Shown here one piece after another: positions 8,337 through 17,438 of a stretch of 64,000 nucleotides of DNA. Source of the DNA: Aquimarina sp. BL5 (GTDB taxonomy: Bacteria > Bacteroidota > Bacteroidia > Flavobacteriales > Flavobacteriaceae); NCBI RefSeq assembly GCF_003443675.1, contig NZ_CP031963.1, positions 4,996,501 through 5,060,500 on the forward strand, read 5' to 3'. A program made the position numbers and the translations under genes. The first letter of the stretch is position 1; each line of letters opens with the position of its first letter. Under the pieces are notes generated by a model. That model ran no database searches, was not told the origin of the DNA, and saw nothing but the letters and a program-made list of their open reading frames with translations.

Positions 8337-9599
8337 ATGAGAATTTACCAAGTATTTATTTTTTCTTTTTGCATCCTAACCGATTGCTATTCTCAGCAGA
8401 TAGATAACGAGTTTTCTAGAAATGGATTGCTGTTATTTAAAGAGTTAGGAATGATTTCTTCTCATATAATTGATTTTGATGTAATCGAAGAGGATAAAAT
8501 TAACGTCCTCTATGAGGCGGATGCTAAAAAAAACTTAGTACGTCTTCATGAGAATGGTGCAAAAGATATTAATTTTGATATAACTTCTACTGATTTAGTT
8601 GATCAAAATACGATACCAATAGCTATGAGTTCTAGATCAGATGGAAGCATTTTAGTTTTATCTAATTTTTGGGATGAACATAGTTGGATGATTTCTATAA
8701 ATGGATTTTATGAAGATGGAAGTGTTAACGACGAATTCGGAAGTAGTGGAGTATATAAAAAGAATATACTGGACAACCTAGATGATAATTATGGTCAATA
8801 CATTTATGCATCATCTAGTGATGAAATAATTGTTGTTGCTAAAGTTAGAGGGTTTAGCACTTCGAAAGAGGAAGAAAAAATTGCCATCCTAAAGCTTTCG
8901 GATATAGGAGAAACCTTATCATCTAGTTTATACGATGATCATCATTTTACATTAAATTGTTCTGCAATGGAAGATGACTATTTGTTACTTGGGTATTCTG
9001 AGTCAGTAGATAATGGAGAGGAACAATCAACTTATTTAGCGGGGTTCGACAGTAGTCAGATGGCGTCTAATAACCTATACTGCCTTACTATAGAAGAAGA
9101 TTATCAATCTTTTGATCATATCGTTTTTTCAAATTCTAAACTATATACATCTCAGATAGAAAATGAAGCAGAAGGTGTGTATCGCATTCGTAAATATGGC
9201 GAGAAAGGAAATCTAGATAACTCTTTTCTAGACGCTGGAAAAATGGGGTATAGTACAGATATTTATAACTCTGATTTTGTAGTGAATGAAGTAGGAGAAG
9301 TTTTTATTATTTCTAAAAGTTTAGATAGTGAGTTCGAAATACTAATTAAAAAACTACTAAGTAATGGTGATGTAGATACTGACTATGGTGTTGATGGGGT
9401 GGCATCTATTTTTCTGAAGTATCCAATTATTGATCTTCATAAAATACGATTGGATGAAAAAAATAAATTGTATATTTCCGGTGCAGTCGGAATTGATGGT
9501 GATTCGTATGGTTTTATTACAAAAATCAAACTAAATGTTCAGCAATTAAAAAGAGAAAAATTAGAAAAATTCTTAGGTAGTTTATTTACAAAAGAATAA
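8337..9599 (+). CDS. Secreted Delta-60 repeat-type beta-propeller protein
   Basis: The 420-residue protein begins with a signal peptide (MRIYQVFIFSFCILTDCYSQ). At least four segments carry the Delta-60 pattern of Asp, aromatic and Gly-x-x-Gly: QIDNEFSRNGLLL, GSVNDEFGSSGV, GNLDNSFLDAGKMGY and DVDTDYGVDGV. Members of this family form extracellular propellers of mostly unknown role. No T9SS C-terminal domain is obvious; the protein ends in the basic helix LKREKLEKFLGSLFTKE. The gene ends 5 bases from the convergent small membrane protein gene. The substrate is unknown. Confidence 0.7.
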   Translation: MRIYQVFIFSFCILTDCYSQQIDNEFSRNGLLLFKELGMISSHIIDFDVIEEDKINVLYEADAKKNLVRLHENGAKDINFDITSTDLVDQNTIPIAMSSRSDGSILVLSNFWDEHSWMISINGFYEDGSVNDEFGSSGVYKKNILDNLDDNYGQYIYASSSDEIIVVAKVRGFSTSKEEEKIAILKLSDIGETLSSSLYDDHHFTLNCSAMEDDYLLLGYSESVDNGEEQSTYLAGFDSSQMASNNLYCLTIEEDYQSFDHIVFSNSKLYTSQIENEAEGVYRIRKYGEKGNLDNSFLDAGKMGYSTDIYNSDFVVNEVGEVFIISKSLDSEFEILIKKLLSNGDVDTDYGVDGVASIFLKYPIIDLHKIRLDEKNKLYISGAVGIDGDSYGFITKIKLNVQQLKREKLEKFLGSLFTKE

Positions 9600-9604
9600 T
9601 AGTC

Positions 9605-9856
9605 TTACTTCGATAACTCTTCTAATCTTTCTTTTTCTGATTTGCTAAGCTTGTCTATTCCTTGATTGTTTATTTTATCCAATAAGCGATTTAATTCTTT
9701 TTCCTTTTCAATTTTATTAACATTGTAGCGATCATCAATATCTAATAATCCTTCTGGTTTTTGTTGGATGTTTTTCTTGAATTGCAAAAAATCAGGTTTG
9801 AGCCATTTGATAAAAACAAAAATGAGAATTATAGCAATTAGTAAAGGAATGGACAT
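9605..9856 (-). CDS. Small membrane protein with DUF6576-like C-terminus
   Basis: The 83-residue protein has one N-terminal membrane helix (MSIPLLIAIILIFVFIKWL) and a charged tail ending LDKINNQGIDKLSKSEKERLEELSK. That LDKI-GIDxLSxxEKxxLexLS tail is the short helical motif found at the C-terminus of Bacteroidota rhomboid-like proteins (DUF6576, as I recall it). Here it stands without a rhomboid domain. ATG 9856 is used because the longer frame starts only at TTG 9889. The function is unknown; an adaptor or regulator is possible. Confidence 0.7.
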   Translation of the reverse strand: MSIPLLIAIILIFVFIKWLKPDFLQFKKNIQQKPEGLLDIDDRYNVNKIEKEKELNRLLDKINNQGIDKLSKSEKERLEELSK

Positions 9857-9977
9857 AAAATATAGTTGTAAAATATTGTCTGAGAACAAATTTTATAAAA
9901 ATCCAAGGATTAAAAAAATAAAATAAAAGTTAGTTTATGTTTCTTTGAAATACATCTGATTTCATCCGTTTTTTATG

Positions 9978-10613
9978 CTAGAAACCATTTTTTATTGCAT
10001 AAACAGCTAAACCAACTCTAGTTTTGAGTCTTAATTTTGAAAATAAACTATCCCTGTAATTTTCTACAGTACGAGGACTACAAAACATTTTCTCAGCTAT
10101 TTCTTTATAACTCATTTCCGTGGTTGAGTATTTAAGAAACTCTATCTCTCTATCAGACAGTTTAATGTTGTTAGTGTCGTCGGTATCATCAGTATTAAGA
10201 GAGTCAAAAACTTTAATAGCGGCCCACTCAGGAAAGTATCTCCCTTTTTTAATAATCATTTCTAGAGATTGTTCTAATTCAGAAGGTTGAATATTTTTTA
10301 ACATATAACCTTTTGCTCCATTTTTGATCATCTTTATCAAACTGGCATCATCATTCTGCATGCTAAGTGCCATAATTAAAATATCAGGGTAATTTTTCTG
10401 TAACCATAAAGAGGTTTCAAAACCATCCATCTCTGGCATGCTGATATCCAATAAAATAATATCCGGTTTGATAGAAGAAGGTAACTTTTGTTGTAAATCA
10501 ACTCCGTTTTCACAGGTGTATATTACATTAAAATTTTTGAATTTTGAGATGATTTCTGCCAAAGCATTGGCAATAAGAACATGATCATCTACAATAACAA
10601 TATTATGATTCAT
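9978..10613 (-). CDS. NarL/LuxR-type response regulator
   Basis: The 211-residue protein has a receiver domain (residues 1-120) with DDH acidic residues near position 10, phospho-acceptor Asp56 in DIILLDISMPEMDG and the Lys of GAKGYMLKN. A LuxR/GerE helix-turn-helix follows at about 148-211 (LSDREIEFLKYSTTEMSYKEIAEKMFCSPRTVENYRDSLFSKL with key residues conserved). It is the last gene of a four-gene minus-strand operon and overlaps the histidine kinase gene by 11 bases, so the two form a cognate pair. Its target genes are not evident. Confidence 0.92.
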   Translation of the reverse strand: MNHNIVIVDDHVLIANALAEIISKFKNFNVIYTCENGVDLQQKLPSSIKPDIILLDISMPEMDGFETSLWLQKNYPDILIMALSMQNDDASLIKMIKNGAKGYMLKNIQPSELEQSLEMIIKKGRYFPEWAAIKVFDSLNTDDTDDTNNIKLSDREIEFLKYSTTEMSYKEIAEKMFCSPRTVENYRDSLFSKLRLKTRVGLAVYAIKNGF

Positions 10614-11388
10614 AATTGACTAGTTCTAATGTTAGTTGTGTTCCTTTTTCAATTTCACTAGTATATTCAAGTTTCGCTTTTATCAATTCTGCTCTTTTTC
10701 TAAAGTTTTTTAGACCAATACCTTTTTCTATAGAAGTGTTTATGTTAAAACCAATTCCATTATCTTTTAATGATAATACAATATTATTTTCATTTTGGTC
10801 TAGATTGATTGTAATTAAGTCACATTTAGAATGTTTAATACTGTTTTGTACAAACTCTTGAATGATTCTAAAAATAACAGTCTTAGTTGCATTAGTATCT
10901 AAATAAACTTTCTTATTGTACTCAAAATTAATACTACATTTATTAAGGTTGTTTATTCTAGCACATAATTGTTCAATTAATGAAATAATATCATTGTTTT
11001 GTATATTGTTATTAGTCAATGATTTAGAAATTTCTCTTAGCTCTTCTAGAGAGTCATCAATAATTTCATTTATAGATTGAATGGAATTTCCTTGAAGCTG
11101 ATCAAAATCTGCAATGGGTAATTGTTTCAGATATAAACTAGCTAAAGTCAGCTTTTGCCCAACACTATCATGTATTTCTTGACCAATATGGGTCATAGTA
11201 TTGGTTTGAATCTCCATTTGAGTTTTAAGAAGTTCCTTCTTATGGGTTTCATCCTTATACTGAAGTTGTTTATTATGCTCTTTTTTCTTTATTCGATATT
11301 GGAATATAAATAATACAATCCCTGCAACAAAAGCCACAAAGATGATATTAAACAAAATGAGCATTATTTTAAACGATGTTTCCCCCAT
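10603..11388 (-). CDS. Sensor histidine kinase, HisKA_3 type
   Basis: The 261-residue protein has one N-terminal membrane segment (about residues 7-30) and no obvious extracytoplasmic sensor. A coiled region follows, then the HisKA_3 dimerisation motif EIHDSVGQKLTLASL with phospho-His73. The HATPase core has DNGIGFNI and KGIGLKNFRKRAEL. It should phosphorylate the downstream LuxR regulator, which it overlaps by 11 bases. It overlaps the upstream membrane-protein gene by 25 bases, so that protein may be its sensor partner. Confidence 0.9.
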   Translation of the reverse strand: MGETSFKIMLILFNIIFVAFVAGIVLFIFQYRIKKKEHNKQLQYKDETHKKELLKTQMEIQTNTMTHIGQEIHDSVGQKLTLASLYLKQLPIADFDQLQGNSIQSINEIIDDSLEELREISKSLTNNNIQNNDIISLIEQLCARINNLNKCSINFEYNKKVYLDTNATKTVIFRIIQEFVQNSIKHSKCDLITINLDQNENNIVLSLKDNGIGFNINTSIEKGIGLKNFRKRAELIKAKLEYTSEIEKGTQLTLELVNYES

Positions 11389-12017
11389 ATAAATGATATC
11401 GTGAATAGTGAGTACATAATTATATTAGCTATCAAAAAATATGCATAGTAAATTGTCCAAATTTCTCTATACTGGTTTCGTAATAGTTGATAAAAACAAA
11501 ACAAAGGAAAAGTACCAATGTATAAAAGAATTACGCCAAGATTTATATAAAACATTTTATTATGTCTAAAATACAGTATGCTATCATTCTTAATTTGTTT
11601 TAAAAACTCTAGTAGAACTAAAAAAATTAAAAATATAGTTCCAATGCTAGGATTAAGAGAGTAAACCACATACAATTTTTTAAAAAACAACTGTATTGGA
11701 AGGTAAGTAAGCAAATACAATACAGTACAAACAATAAAGGTTTTTTTGCGATTTAAAGATTTAGCTCCATATAACCAAAAGAAGAAAATGTACTGTAAAG
11801 GTATACCAAAGTAGGCATAGTAATATTGTTTTATTTTAGGATCAAAATTTGTAAAAAAATGCCAGAAGATTTCTTGTATAGCTATCACAATCAGATAATA
11901 TATAAAAAATCTCCAGTAACTCTTTTTTAATCTGGGGAGATAAATCAATCCTACTATTGCAGCAATAATTTCCGCTAATAATAGGACTGGTTTTAAAATA
12001 TAATAATAGTCGGGCAT
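11364..12017 (-). CDS. Polytopic membrane protein of the signalling operon
   Basis: The 217-residue protein is strongly hydrophobic, with about six to seven membrane helices (near residues 8-28, 33-52, 67-85, 92-112, 120-140, 152-175 and 185-208). It has no catalytic motif and I do not recognise the family by name. Because it overlaps the kinase gene by 25 bases and the kinase lacks a sensor, it is a good candidate sensory subunit. That role is inference from context. Confidence 0.7.
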   Translation of the reverse strand: MPDYYYILKPVLLLAEIIAAIVGLIYLPRLKKSYWRFFIYYLIVIAIQEIFWHFFTNFDPKIKQYYYAYFGIPLQYIFFFWLYGAKSLNRKKTFIVCTVLYLLTYLPIQLFFKKLYVVYSLNPSIGTIFLIFLVLLEFLKQIKNDSILYFRHNKMFYINLGVILLYIGTFPLFCFYQLLRNQYREIWTIYYAYFLIANIIMYSLFTISFIWGKHRLK

Positions 12018-12025
12018 AATTTATA

Positions 12026-12694
12026 TTAAAAAGATTCTCCACTGCCATCAGCTGGAGGAATAAGACTTCCATGATTTTGAGCAGTTGTGTTATAGTCTGG
12101 ATCTGATCTTTTAGTCAGGGTCAGAGCGGGAATTGAATTTGTGGTATTGGTGGATTGATATTCAGAGAATAAACTCATTTTTTCAGTATAAGTTTCTTTA
12201 TGCAAAGGATTGAAGTCCATATGCACTCCCTTTTTTAGTAATGTTGGTATCATTACTAAAGTATGACGTTGTTGAAATTTTTCTGTTGTTGTGTCATTTA
12301 AAAAATCTTTAAGATCATCATATTGATTACTCCACGTTTCTATTTCTGGATAACGAGAATAGTACATACGTAAACCTAAACTTTCTTTAGAAACACCATT
12401 TCTTTTCGCATTGATCTCCACATGATAAATAAATCTTTTTAGTGTTTCTAATTCAAATGATATAGAATGTGCATCATCTTTCATTACAGCTTTGATATGT
12501 TTAAGCTGATTTTGTTTATAGCCGTTAGCCATGTTATGAACAAGATTGACCTTTAGTTCACTAAAGGTTTCATTCGCATAATTCATACAAATAGTGTCCT
12601 TTTTAGTGGAGGATAGAAAATTTTTAGGAGGATGAAAATAAGCATAAGTAATAAAACCAATGGCTACGGTAGCTAAGAGTATTGTAGAAATCAT
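12026..12694 (-). CDS. Unknown anchored protein, first gene of the signalling operon
   Basis: The 222-residue protein has an uncleaved-looking N-terminal hydrophobic anchor (MISTILLATVAIGFITYAYF) and a polar exterior. The C-terminal tail QNHGSLIPPADGSGESF is Gly/Ser/Pro-rich and looks like a short flexible signature rather than a domain. No enzyme motif is seen. It lies 8 bases before the polytopic membrane gene and its kinase pair, so it may feed an envelope signal into that system. I do not recognise the family. Confidence 0.65.
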   Translation of the reverse strand: MISTILLATVAIGFITYAYFHPPKNFLSSTKKDTICMNYANETFSELKVNLVHNMANGYKQNQLKHIKAVMKDDAHSISFELETLKRFIYHVEINAKRNGVSKESLGLRMYYSRYPEIETWSNQYDDLKDFLNDTTTEKFQQRHTLVMIPTLLKKGVHMDFNPLHKETYTEKMSLFSEYQSTNTTNSIPALTLTKRSDPDYNTTAQNHGSLIPPADGSGESF

Positions 12695-12959
12695 TTGTTT
12701 GATGGTTTAAAGGTTGAAAATTATGTCTTACAAATAACGAAAATCTATTGTTGTATTGGCAATAAAAAAGAACCTGATTTAATAGGGTTAAATAACCTAA
12801 AAAATAAAGGTTGATAAAATAAGAAGTTAAGGTTCTATAGGGTCAATCTAGATACTTAAAAAACTTGAATTTTGTTCCTGTTAACAAAAAGTAATCACAG
12901 TGCACGGTGATCGAGGAAACCGAAAATCGTAAGAGTAGGGAATCTTAAAACCATTTATT

Positions 12960-13736
12960 ATGAAAAATTTTAAAATCATTACACTATCAATTATTACAAG
13001 TCTTTTGTTTTTTACAAGTTGTGAAAAAGAAGAAGATGGGTTCGTAGAAGAAGTCAAAGGGGAACAAAAGACGGAAAATGCCGTGATAGAGGTAACGCAT
13101 AACTATACTTACAAAAGTGAAAAATTCTCTGTAGTCTATACATTTGATACCAAAGGAGAAGAAGTACTAGAAGTTGAAGGTGATATTGCAATGGCAGAAG
13201 AAGTATTTGGAAAAGAAAATCCAGAACAGGCATTGTATTTCCCCATAACGGAAACGGAGGCTGAATCAAAAGATGTTATTGATATTGTTGTATTTGACTC
13301 ATTTGAAGAGTTAAAAGAATACCAAAACGAAGAAGAAAAGACTTTGGTTACTCGCCAAAGTAAGAAAAACAAGTCTTTTTGTTATGATCATACTATGAAC
13401 GGTGAGGCTAGTGTGCGATTCTATCATGATATTTTTTTACAAAATGAAATGACTTTTATTCGCCAGAATAATATCTCTTTTAGACAAGATTTCGACTTGG
13501 GTGGATTAAATGATAGATTATCATCTTTTGAAGTAAGGAAGCAATTTGGGAGTACTACTTCAGTATATCTATTTGAACATGGCTGCTTTAGAGGGCGTAG
13601 CTATACCTTTAGTTTTATGCCTAGTGTGGCTCATGCTGGGGTATTTGACTTAAGAACAGCTACTTTATCAGGTTGGTGGTTTTGGAGAAAATCTTGGAAC
13701 GATCAAGCTTCTTCTTTTAGAGTATGGGATAGATAG
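12960..13736 (+). CDS. Lipoprotein with beta/gamma-crystallin-like C-terminus
   Basis: The 258-residue protein has a lipoprotein signal (LLFFTSC, lipid Cys21) and an acidic linker. The C-terminal segment of about residues 190-258 (SVYLFEHGCFRGRSYTFSF ... WNDQASSFRVWDR) looks like a beta/gamma-crystallin Greek-key repeat. NDQASS fits the calcium-binding signature (N/D)(N/D)xx(S/T)S. A calcium-stabilised surface protein is therefore likely; only one clear motif is seen, so the fold is an inference. It is followed 51 bases later by another lipoprotein gene, probably co-transcribed. Confidence 0.7.
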   Translation: MKNFKIITLSIITSLLFFTSCEKEEDGFVEEVKGEQKTENAVIEVTHNYTYKSEKFSVVYTFDTKGEEVLEVEGDIAMAEEVFGKENPEQALYFPITETEAESKDVIDIVVFDSFEELKEYQNEEEKTLVTRQSKKNKSFCYDHTMNGEASVRFYHDIFLQNEMTFIRQNNISFRQDFDLGGLNDRLSSFEVRKQFGSTTSVYLFEHGCFRGRSYTFSFMPSVAHAGVFDLRTATLSGWWFWRKSWNDQASSFRVWDR

Positions 13737-13787
13737 TCACAAAAAAAATGAAATTTCTAACAAGAATAACTTTTAAAAATACAAATC

Positions 13788-14627
13788 ATGAAAACTAAAT
13801 TAATAACTGTTATATGTGCAATTTTTACAATAATTGCTTGCACAAAGGATAACGAAATAAACGAAGAAGTTCAACAAAAAGAGTCTATCGTGGATCAGAT
13901 GACTAAATTATCCGAAAGATTTTTTATAAATGATTTTGGAAAAAAAGATACGGATTGGAAAAAAGTCGCAATAGCGGATGTTGCAGCAGGAGCAGGAGAA
14001 TCTGCAGATCCTAGTTCTACAGTTCTTTCGGTTACACTAGTAGCAGCTGCAGCATCTGTTAAGGAATACAATAGCCAGCAAAGTACTTTAACTAATATTG
14101 ATCCAAATGGTTCTACAACTGGACAAATTGATCCTAACCAAACAAATCCATATGATTCTTACGGATATTGGCATTACTCTTCTATAGATAATGTGTTAGT
14201 AAATCCAGAGCGATATCTAAATGGAGAAGACTTTGATAATGAACAATTTTATGAAGCGACCAAAGAGTTTCTTTCAGATAATAATGTGGGAGATTATTCT
14301 GATTATGAAAATTTCTCTCTAGACGAAGCTAATGAAAAACTAATGTTTAGCAGTGATTTATTAGAAACTTATGGGCTGTTAGGAGGATTAGAATATAAAT
14401 TTGAAAAGGGCTTTATTACGGAATTGGTTTACGAGATCCTTAAGCCGTATTATAAGATTCTCGAAAACTCAAATAATATTCAAGAGTTTGTAGATTATTC
14501 GTTGCAGGCAGAAGAATTAATTGTTAATAGCATTTTGGAAAGGAAAGACAAACAAATAGTGCTTTCTACGATGGCTACTGCTCGCTACGGAATGCAGTAT
14601 TGGTCAAAAGAGTTTGGAGAGTATTAA
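13788..14627 (+). CDS. Hypothetical lipoprotein
   Basis: The 279-residue protein has a lipoprotein signal peptide (AIFTIIAC, lipid Cys18). An Ala-rich stretch near residues 60-90 is followed by an Asn/Gln/Pro-rich linker and an acidic helical C-terminal half. No domain is recognised. It is likely attached to the cell envelope and co-transcribed with the crystallin-like lipoprotein upstream. A strong terminator follows at 14654. Confidence 0.65.
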   Translation: MKTKLITVICAIFTIIACTKDNEINEEVQQKESIVDQMTKLSERFFINDFGKKDTDWKKVAIADVAAGAGESADPSSTVLSVTLVAAAASVKEYNSQQSTLTNIDPNGSTTGQIDPNQTNPYDSYGYWHYSSIDNVLVNPERYLNGEDFDNEQFYEATKEFLSDNNVGDYSDYENFSLDEANEKLMFSSDLLETYGLLGGLEYKFEKGFITELVYEILKPYYKILENSNNIQEFVDYSLQAEELIVNSILERKDKQIVLSTMATARYGMQYWSKEFGEY

Positions 14628-14653
14628 TTATATTTTAAGATAATTAATTGATA

Positions 14654-14682
14654 AACCGGAAGAATCTACTTCCGGTTTTTTT
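14654..14682 (+). terminator. Rho-independent terminator
   Basis: AACCGGAAG (14654-14662) and CTTCCGGTT (14669-14677) form a perfect 9-base stem with a 6-base loop, followed by a T run. It ends the lipoprotein transcript and lies just before the convergent end of trpA. Confidence 0.85.
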
Positions 14683-14698
14683 ATTAATAAATTTACCT

Positions 14699-15460
14699 CT
14701 ATCGAATTCCTTTTATAAAACCATCAATACTTTCCACTCCTTGTTGAGTTAGATGTTTGATAAAAGCTGATCCAATAATTGCACCTTTTGCAGTTTTTGT
14801 GGCTTGCGTAAATGTTTCATTATCACTAATACCAAATCCTACAATCTGCGAAGCTTTTAAGTTCATGTTCGCAATTCGTTCAAAATAAGCTTCTTGAGTG
14901 TTTCCAAAACCGGATGTTGATCCTGTAACACTTGCAGAACTAACCATGTATATAAACCCATTAGAAACACTGTCAATAAAACGAATACGCTCTTCAGAGG
15001 TTTGCGGTGTGATCAAAAATACGTTGATCAATCCATATTTTTCAAAAATTTCTTGATACTGTTCGTGATATTCTGCAACTGGTAAATCAGGTATTATCAA
15101 TCCATCAATACCAATTTCTTGGCATTTAGCACAGAAAGCTTCGACACCATATTGCATCATTGGGTTAAAGTATCCCATAATAATTAGAGGAATATTTACC
15201 GACTGACGAATATCTGCAAGTTGTTCAAATAATAATTTGGTGGTCATTCCATTTTTTAGAGCAGCTGTAGAACTTTCTTGTATAGTCGGGCCATCGGCCA
15301 ATGGATCACTAAATGGCAATCCGATTTCTATCATATCTGCGCCACTTTCCTCAAGATCTTGAATGATTTTTTTGGTGTCATTAAATGATGGATATCCAGC
15401 CGTAAAATATATAGAAAGCAGTTTTTTGTCTTCTGCTAGTTTTTGGTTAATTCTGTTCAT
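14699..15460 (-). CDS. trpA: Tryptophan synthase alpha chain
   Basis: The 253-residue cytosolic subunit splits indole-glycerol phosphate to indole and glyceraldehyde 3-phosphate. The signature DMIEIGLPFSDPLADGPTIQ contains both catalytic acids (Glu and Asp), and GFIYMVSSASVTGS and the phosphate-binding GFGISD segment are present. Its length is close to the usual 250-270. It is the last gene of the trp operon, 97 bases after trpB; that spacer is filled by a repeat-derived inverted repeat. Confidence 0.97.
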   Translation of the reverse strand: MNRINQKLAEDKKLLSIYFTAGYPSFNDTKKIIQDLEESGADMIEIGLPFSDPLADGPTIQESSTAALKNGMTTKLLFEQLADIRQSVNIPLIIMGYFNPMMQYGVEAFCAKCQEIGIDGLIIPDLPVAEYHEQYQEIFEKYGLINVFLITPQTSEERIRFIDSVSNGFIYMVSSASVTGSTSGFGNTQEAYFERIANMNLKASQIVGFGISDNETFTQATKTAKGAIIGSAFIKHLTQQGVESIDGFIKGIR

Positions 15461-15467
15461 TTTTTAT

Positions 15468-15555
15468 AGTACTAAGTATTAAGTAATGAGTATTAAATAA
15501 TGAGTAAAGAGTACAGGATATAATATTCTTAATACTTTGTACTCTTTACTCATTA
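15468..15555. repeat. Repeat-derived inverted repeat between trpB and trpA
   Basis: AATGAGTAAAGAGTAC (15499-15514) and its exact reverse complement (15539-15554) form a 16-base stem around 24 AT-rich bases. The same words (ACTCATTACTT, ACTCTTTACTT) occur in the repeat cluster near 2911-2940 and 3105-3140, so this is a dispersed repeat family rather than a trp-specific element. The structure could alter trpA translation or mRNA stability. Confidence 0.7.
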
Positions 15556-15557
15556 CT

Positions 15558-16742
15558 TTACTTCAATTTAAAATAATCAATATATGTGTTAAGGTCTTTG
15601 TCTCCTCGTCCAGAAAGACTGATTACTACAATGTCATCAGGTTTAAACTGTTTGTCATTAAATATTGCCAAAGCATGCGAGGTTTCTATAGCAGGAATAA
15701 TACCTTCTAGCTGTGACAATTCTAATCCTGCGGTCATGGCATCATCATCCGTTACCGAATAGAACTCCCCTCGACCTGTTTTATATAAATGCGAATGTAG
15801 CGGACCTACACCGGGATAATCTAATCCTGCAGAGATCGAATACGGTTCTGTAATTTGCCCATCAAGTGTCTGCATCAAAAGGGTTTTGCATCCGTGAATG
15901 ATTCCTTCTTTACCCAATTGAGATGTAGCAGCACTTTCTCCACTATTTACACCTTTTCCAGCTGCTTCTACTGCAATTATTCCTACACTTGGTTCATCTA
16001 AAAAATGATAATAAGTTCCCGCTGCATTACTCCCTCCACCAATACAAGCTACTACGTAATCAGGGTTTTCTCGTCCTTCTTTTTCTTTTAATTGCCACTT
16101 GATTTCTTCAGAAATGATAGATTGAAATCTAGTCACCATATCCGGATATGGATGAGGTCCGATAGCAGAGCCTATAATGTAATGTGTGTCTACAGGATTG
16201 TTGATCCAATCTCTGATTGCTTCATTAGTAGCATCTTTTAGGGTTTTACTTCCGGATTTAGCTGGTCTTACTTCTGCACCAAGCATTTTCATGCGCGCCA
16301 CATTAGGAGCTTGACGTTTTATGTCGATCTCTCCCATGTATACGATACACTCAATTCCCATTAGAGCACAAACGGTTGCGGTAGCAACTCCGTGTTGTCC
16401 CGCTCCAGTTTCTGCAATGATTCTGTTTTTACCTAGTTTTTTAGCTACTAGAATTTGCCCAATAGTATTGTTTATTTTGTGCGCTCCTGTATGATTAAGG
16501 TCTTCTCGTTTTAGATATACTTTGGTGTTGTGTTTTTCCGAAAGACGTTTTGCATAGTATAATGGAGAAGGGCGCCCTACGTAATCTTTTAGTAATTGAT
16601 CAAATTCTTCTTTAAACGAAGGTTCGTTCATGATATCTAGATATGTAGATCTTAACTCTTCTACATTAGGATATAACATTTCAGGAATATAGGCTCCGCC
16701 AAAATCTCCGTAATATCCTTTTTCGTTTACTTGATAACTCAT
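15558..16742 (-). CDS. trpB: Tryptophan synthase beta chain
   Basis: The 394-residue PLP enzyme joins indole and serine to give tryptophan. The PLP-lysine motif HTGAHKINNTIGQ, the phosphate loop GGGSNAAG and the C-terminal SGRGDKDL are all present, and it begins YYGDFGGAYIPEML as in trpB1-type proteins. The length is standard. It lies 24 bases downstream of trpF, in the same operon. Confidence 0.98.
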   Translation of the reverse strand: MSYQVNEKGYYGDFGGAYIPEMLYPNVEELRSTYLDIMNEPSFKEEFDQLLKDYVGRPSPLYYAKRLSEKHNTKVYLKREDLNHTGAHKINNTIGQILVAKKLGKNRIIAETGAGQHGVATATVCALMGIECIVYMGEIDIKRQAPNVARMKMLGAEVRPAKSGSKTLKDATNEAIRDWINNPVDTHYIIGSAIGPHPYPDMVTRFQSIISEEIKWQLKEKEGRENPDYVVACIGGGSNAAGTYYHFLDEPSVGIIAVEAAGKGVNSGESAATSQLGKEGIIHGCKTLLMQTLDGQITEPYSISAGLDYPGVGPLHSHLYKTGRGEFYSVTDDDAMTAGLELSQLEGIIPAIETSHALAIFNDKQFKPDDIVVISLSGRGDKDLNTYIDYFKLK

Positions 16743-16761
16743 ATTGCAATTTTTTTAGATT

Positions 16762-16775
16762 CCAGCTTAGGCTGG
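16762..16775. repeat. REP-like palindrome overlapping the trpF stop
   Basis: CCAGCTTAGGCTGG has five-base arms around TTAG. The trpF stop codon (16767-16769) lies in the loop, and the last trpF codons come from the element. Two similar short palindromes occur upstream of trpC. Confidence 0.6.
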
Positions 16776-17420
16776 GATAACAGCTATTTTATTTTTAAAT
16801 TCTTCTAAATCACGTATATTTTTTAATCCAGGTTTAATTTCCAATTTGCTATTGACATCAACAGCATATATCGGTAAATCTGTTTTTAAGATCGCTTTTA
16901 TTTTTTCAATTTCTTGCAATCCAATTCCGCCGCTTAAAATAAATGGCGTAGTAGAATTATAGTTTTTTAATACATTCCAATCAAAGGTGTATCCATTTCC
17001 TCCTTTTTCTTTTCCTTTTGTATCAAAAAGGAAGTAATCTACAATGCCTTCATATGGATTGAGTATCTCAAAGTCAAATTCATCTTTGATAGAAAACACT
17101 TTGAATATCTCGATTTTATTTCTTCCAGACTCGTCAGATCTATTTATTGTATTAGCTAACTCTTTACAATATTCTGCAGATTCATTTCCGTGTAATTGAA
17201 TTGCCTTAAAATTGTATTTTTCAACTTTTTCTAAAATAAAATCAATAGATGCATCTACAAAAACTCCTGTTTTTTTAATAGTTTCTGGTAGTTCAGGAAT
17301 ATCTTGATTAAAGTTTCTTGGAGATTTTTCATAGAAAATAAAACCAAGGTAGTCTGGTTGTAATCCAGCTACAGTTTCAATGTTTTCTCGATATTTCATC
17401 CCGCACACCTTCAGTTTCAT
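16767..17420 (-). CDS. trpF: Phosphoribosylanthranilate isomerase
   Basis: The 217-residue TIM-barrel enzyme performs the Amadori rearrangement in tryptophan synthesis. KLKVCGMKYRENI carries the catalytic Cys, and AVDVNSKLEIKPGLKN carries the catalytic Asp and the phosphate loop. It is a few residues longer than usual because the tail IAVIPA and stop are supplied by a REP-like palindrome. It lies 18 bases after the SDR gene. Confidence 0.95.
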   Translation of the reverse strand: MKLKVCGMKYRENIETVAGLQPDYLGFIFYEKSPRNFNQDIPELPETIKKTGVFVDASIDFILEKVEKYNFKAIQLHGNESAEYCKELANTINRSDESGRNKIEIFKVFSIKDEFDFEILNPYEGIVDYFLFDTKGKEKGGNGYTFDWNVLKNYNSTTPFILSGGIGLQEIEKIKAILKTDLPIYAVDVNSKLEIKPGLKNIRDLEEFKNKIAVIPA

Positions 17421-17438
17421 GTTTTTATCTTTTTAATG

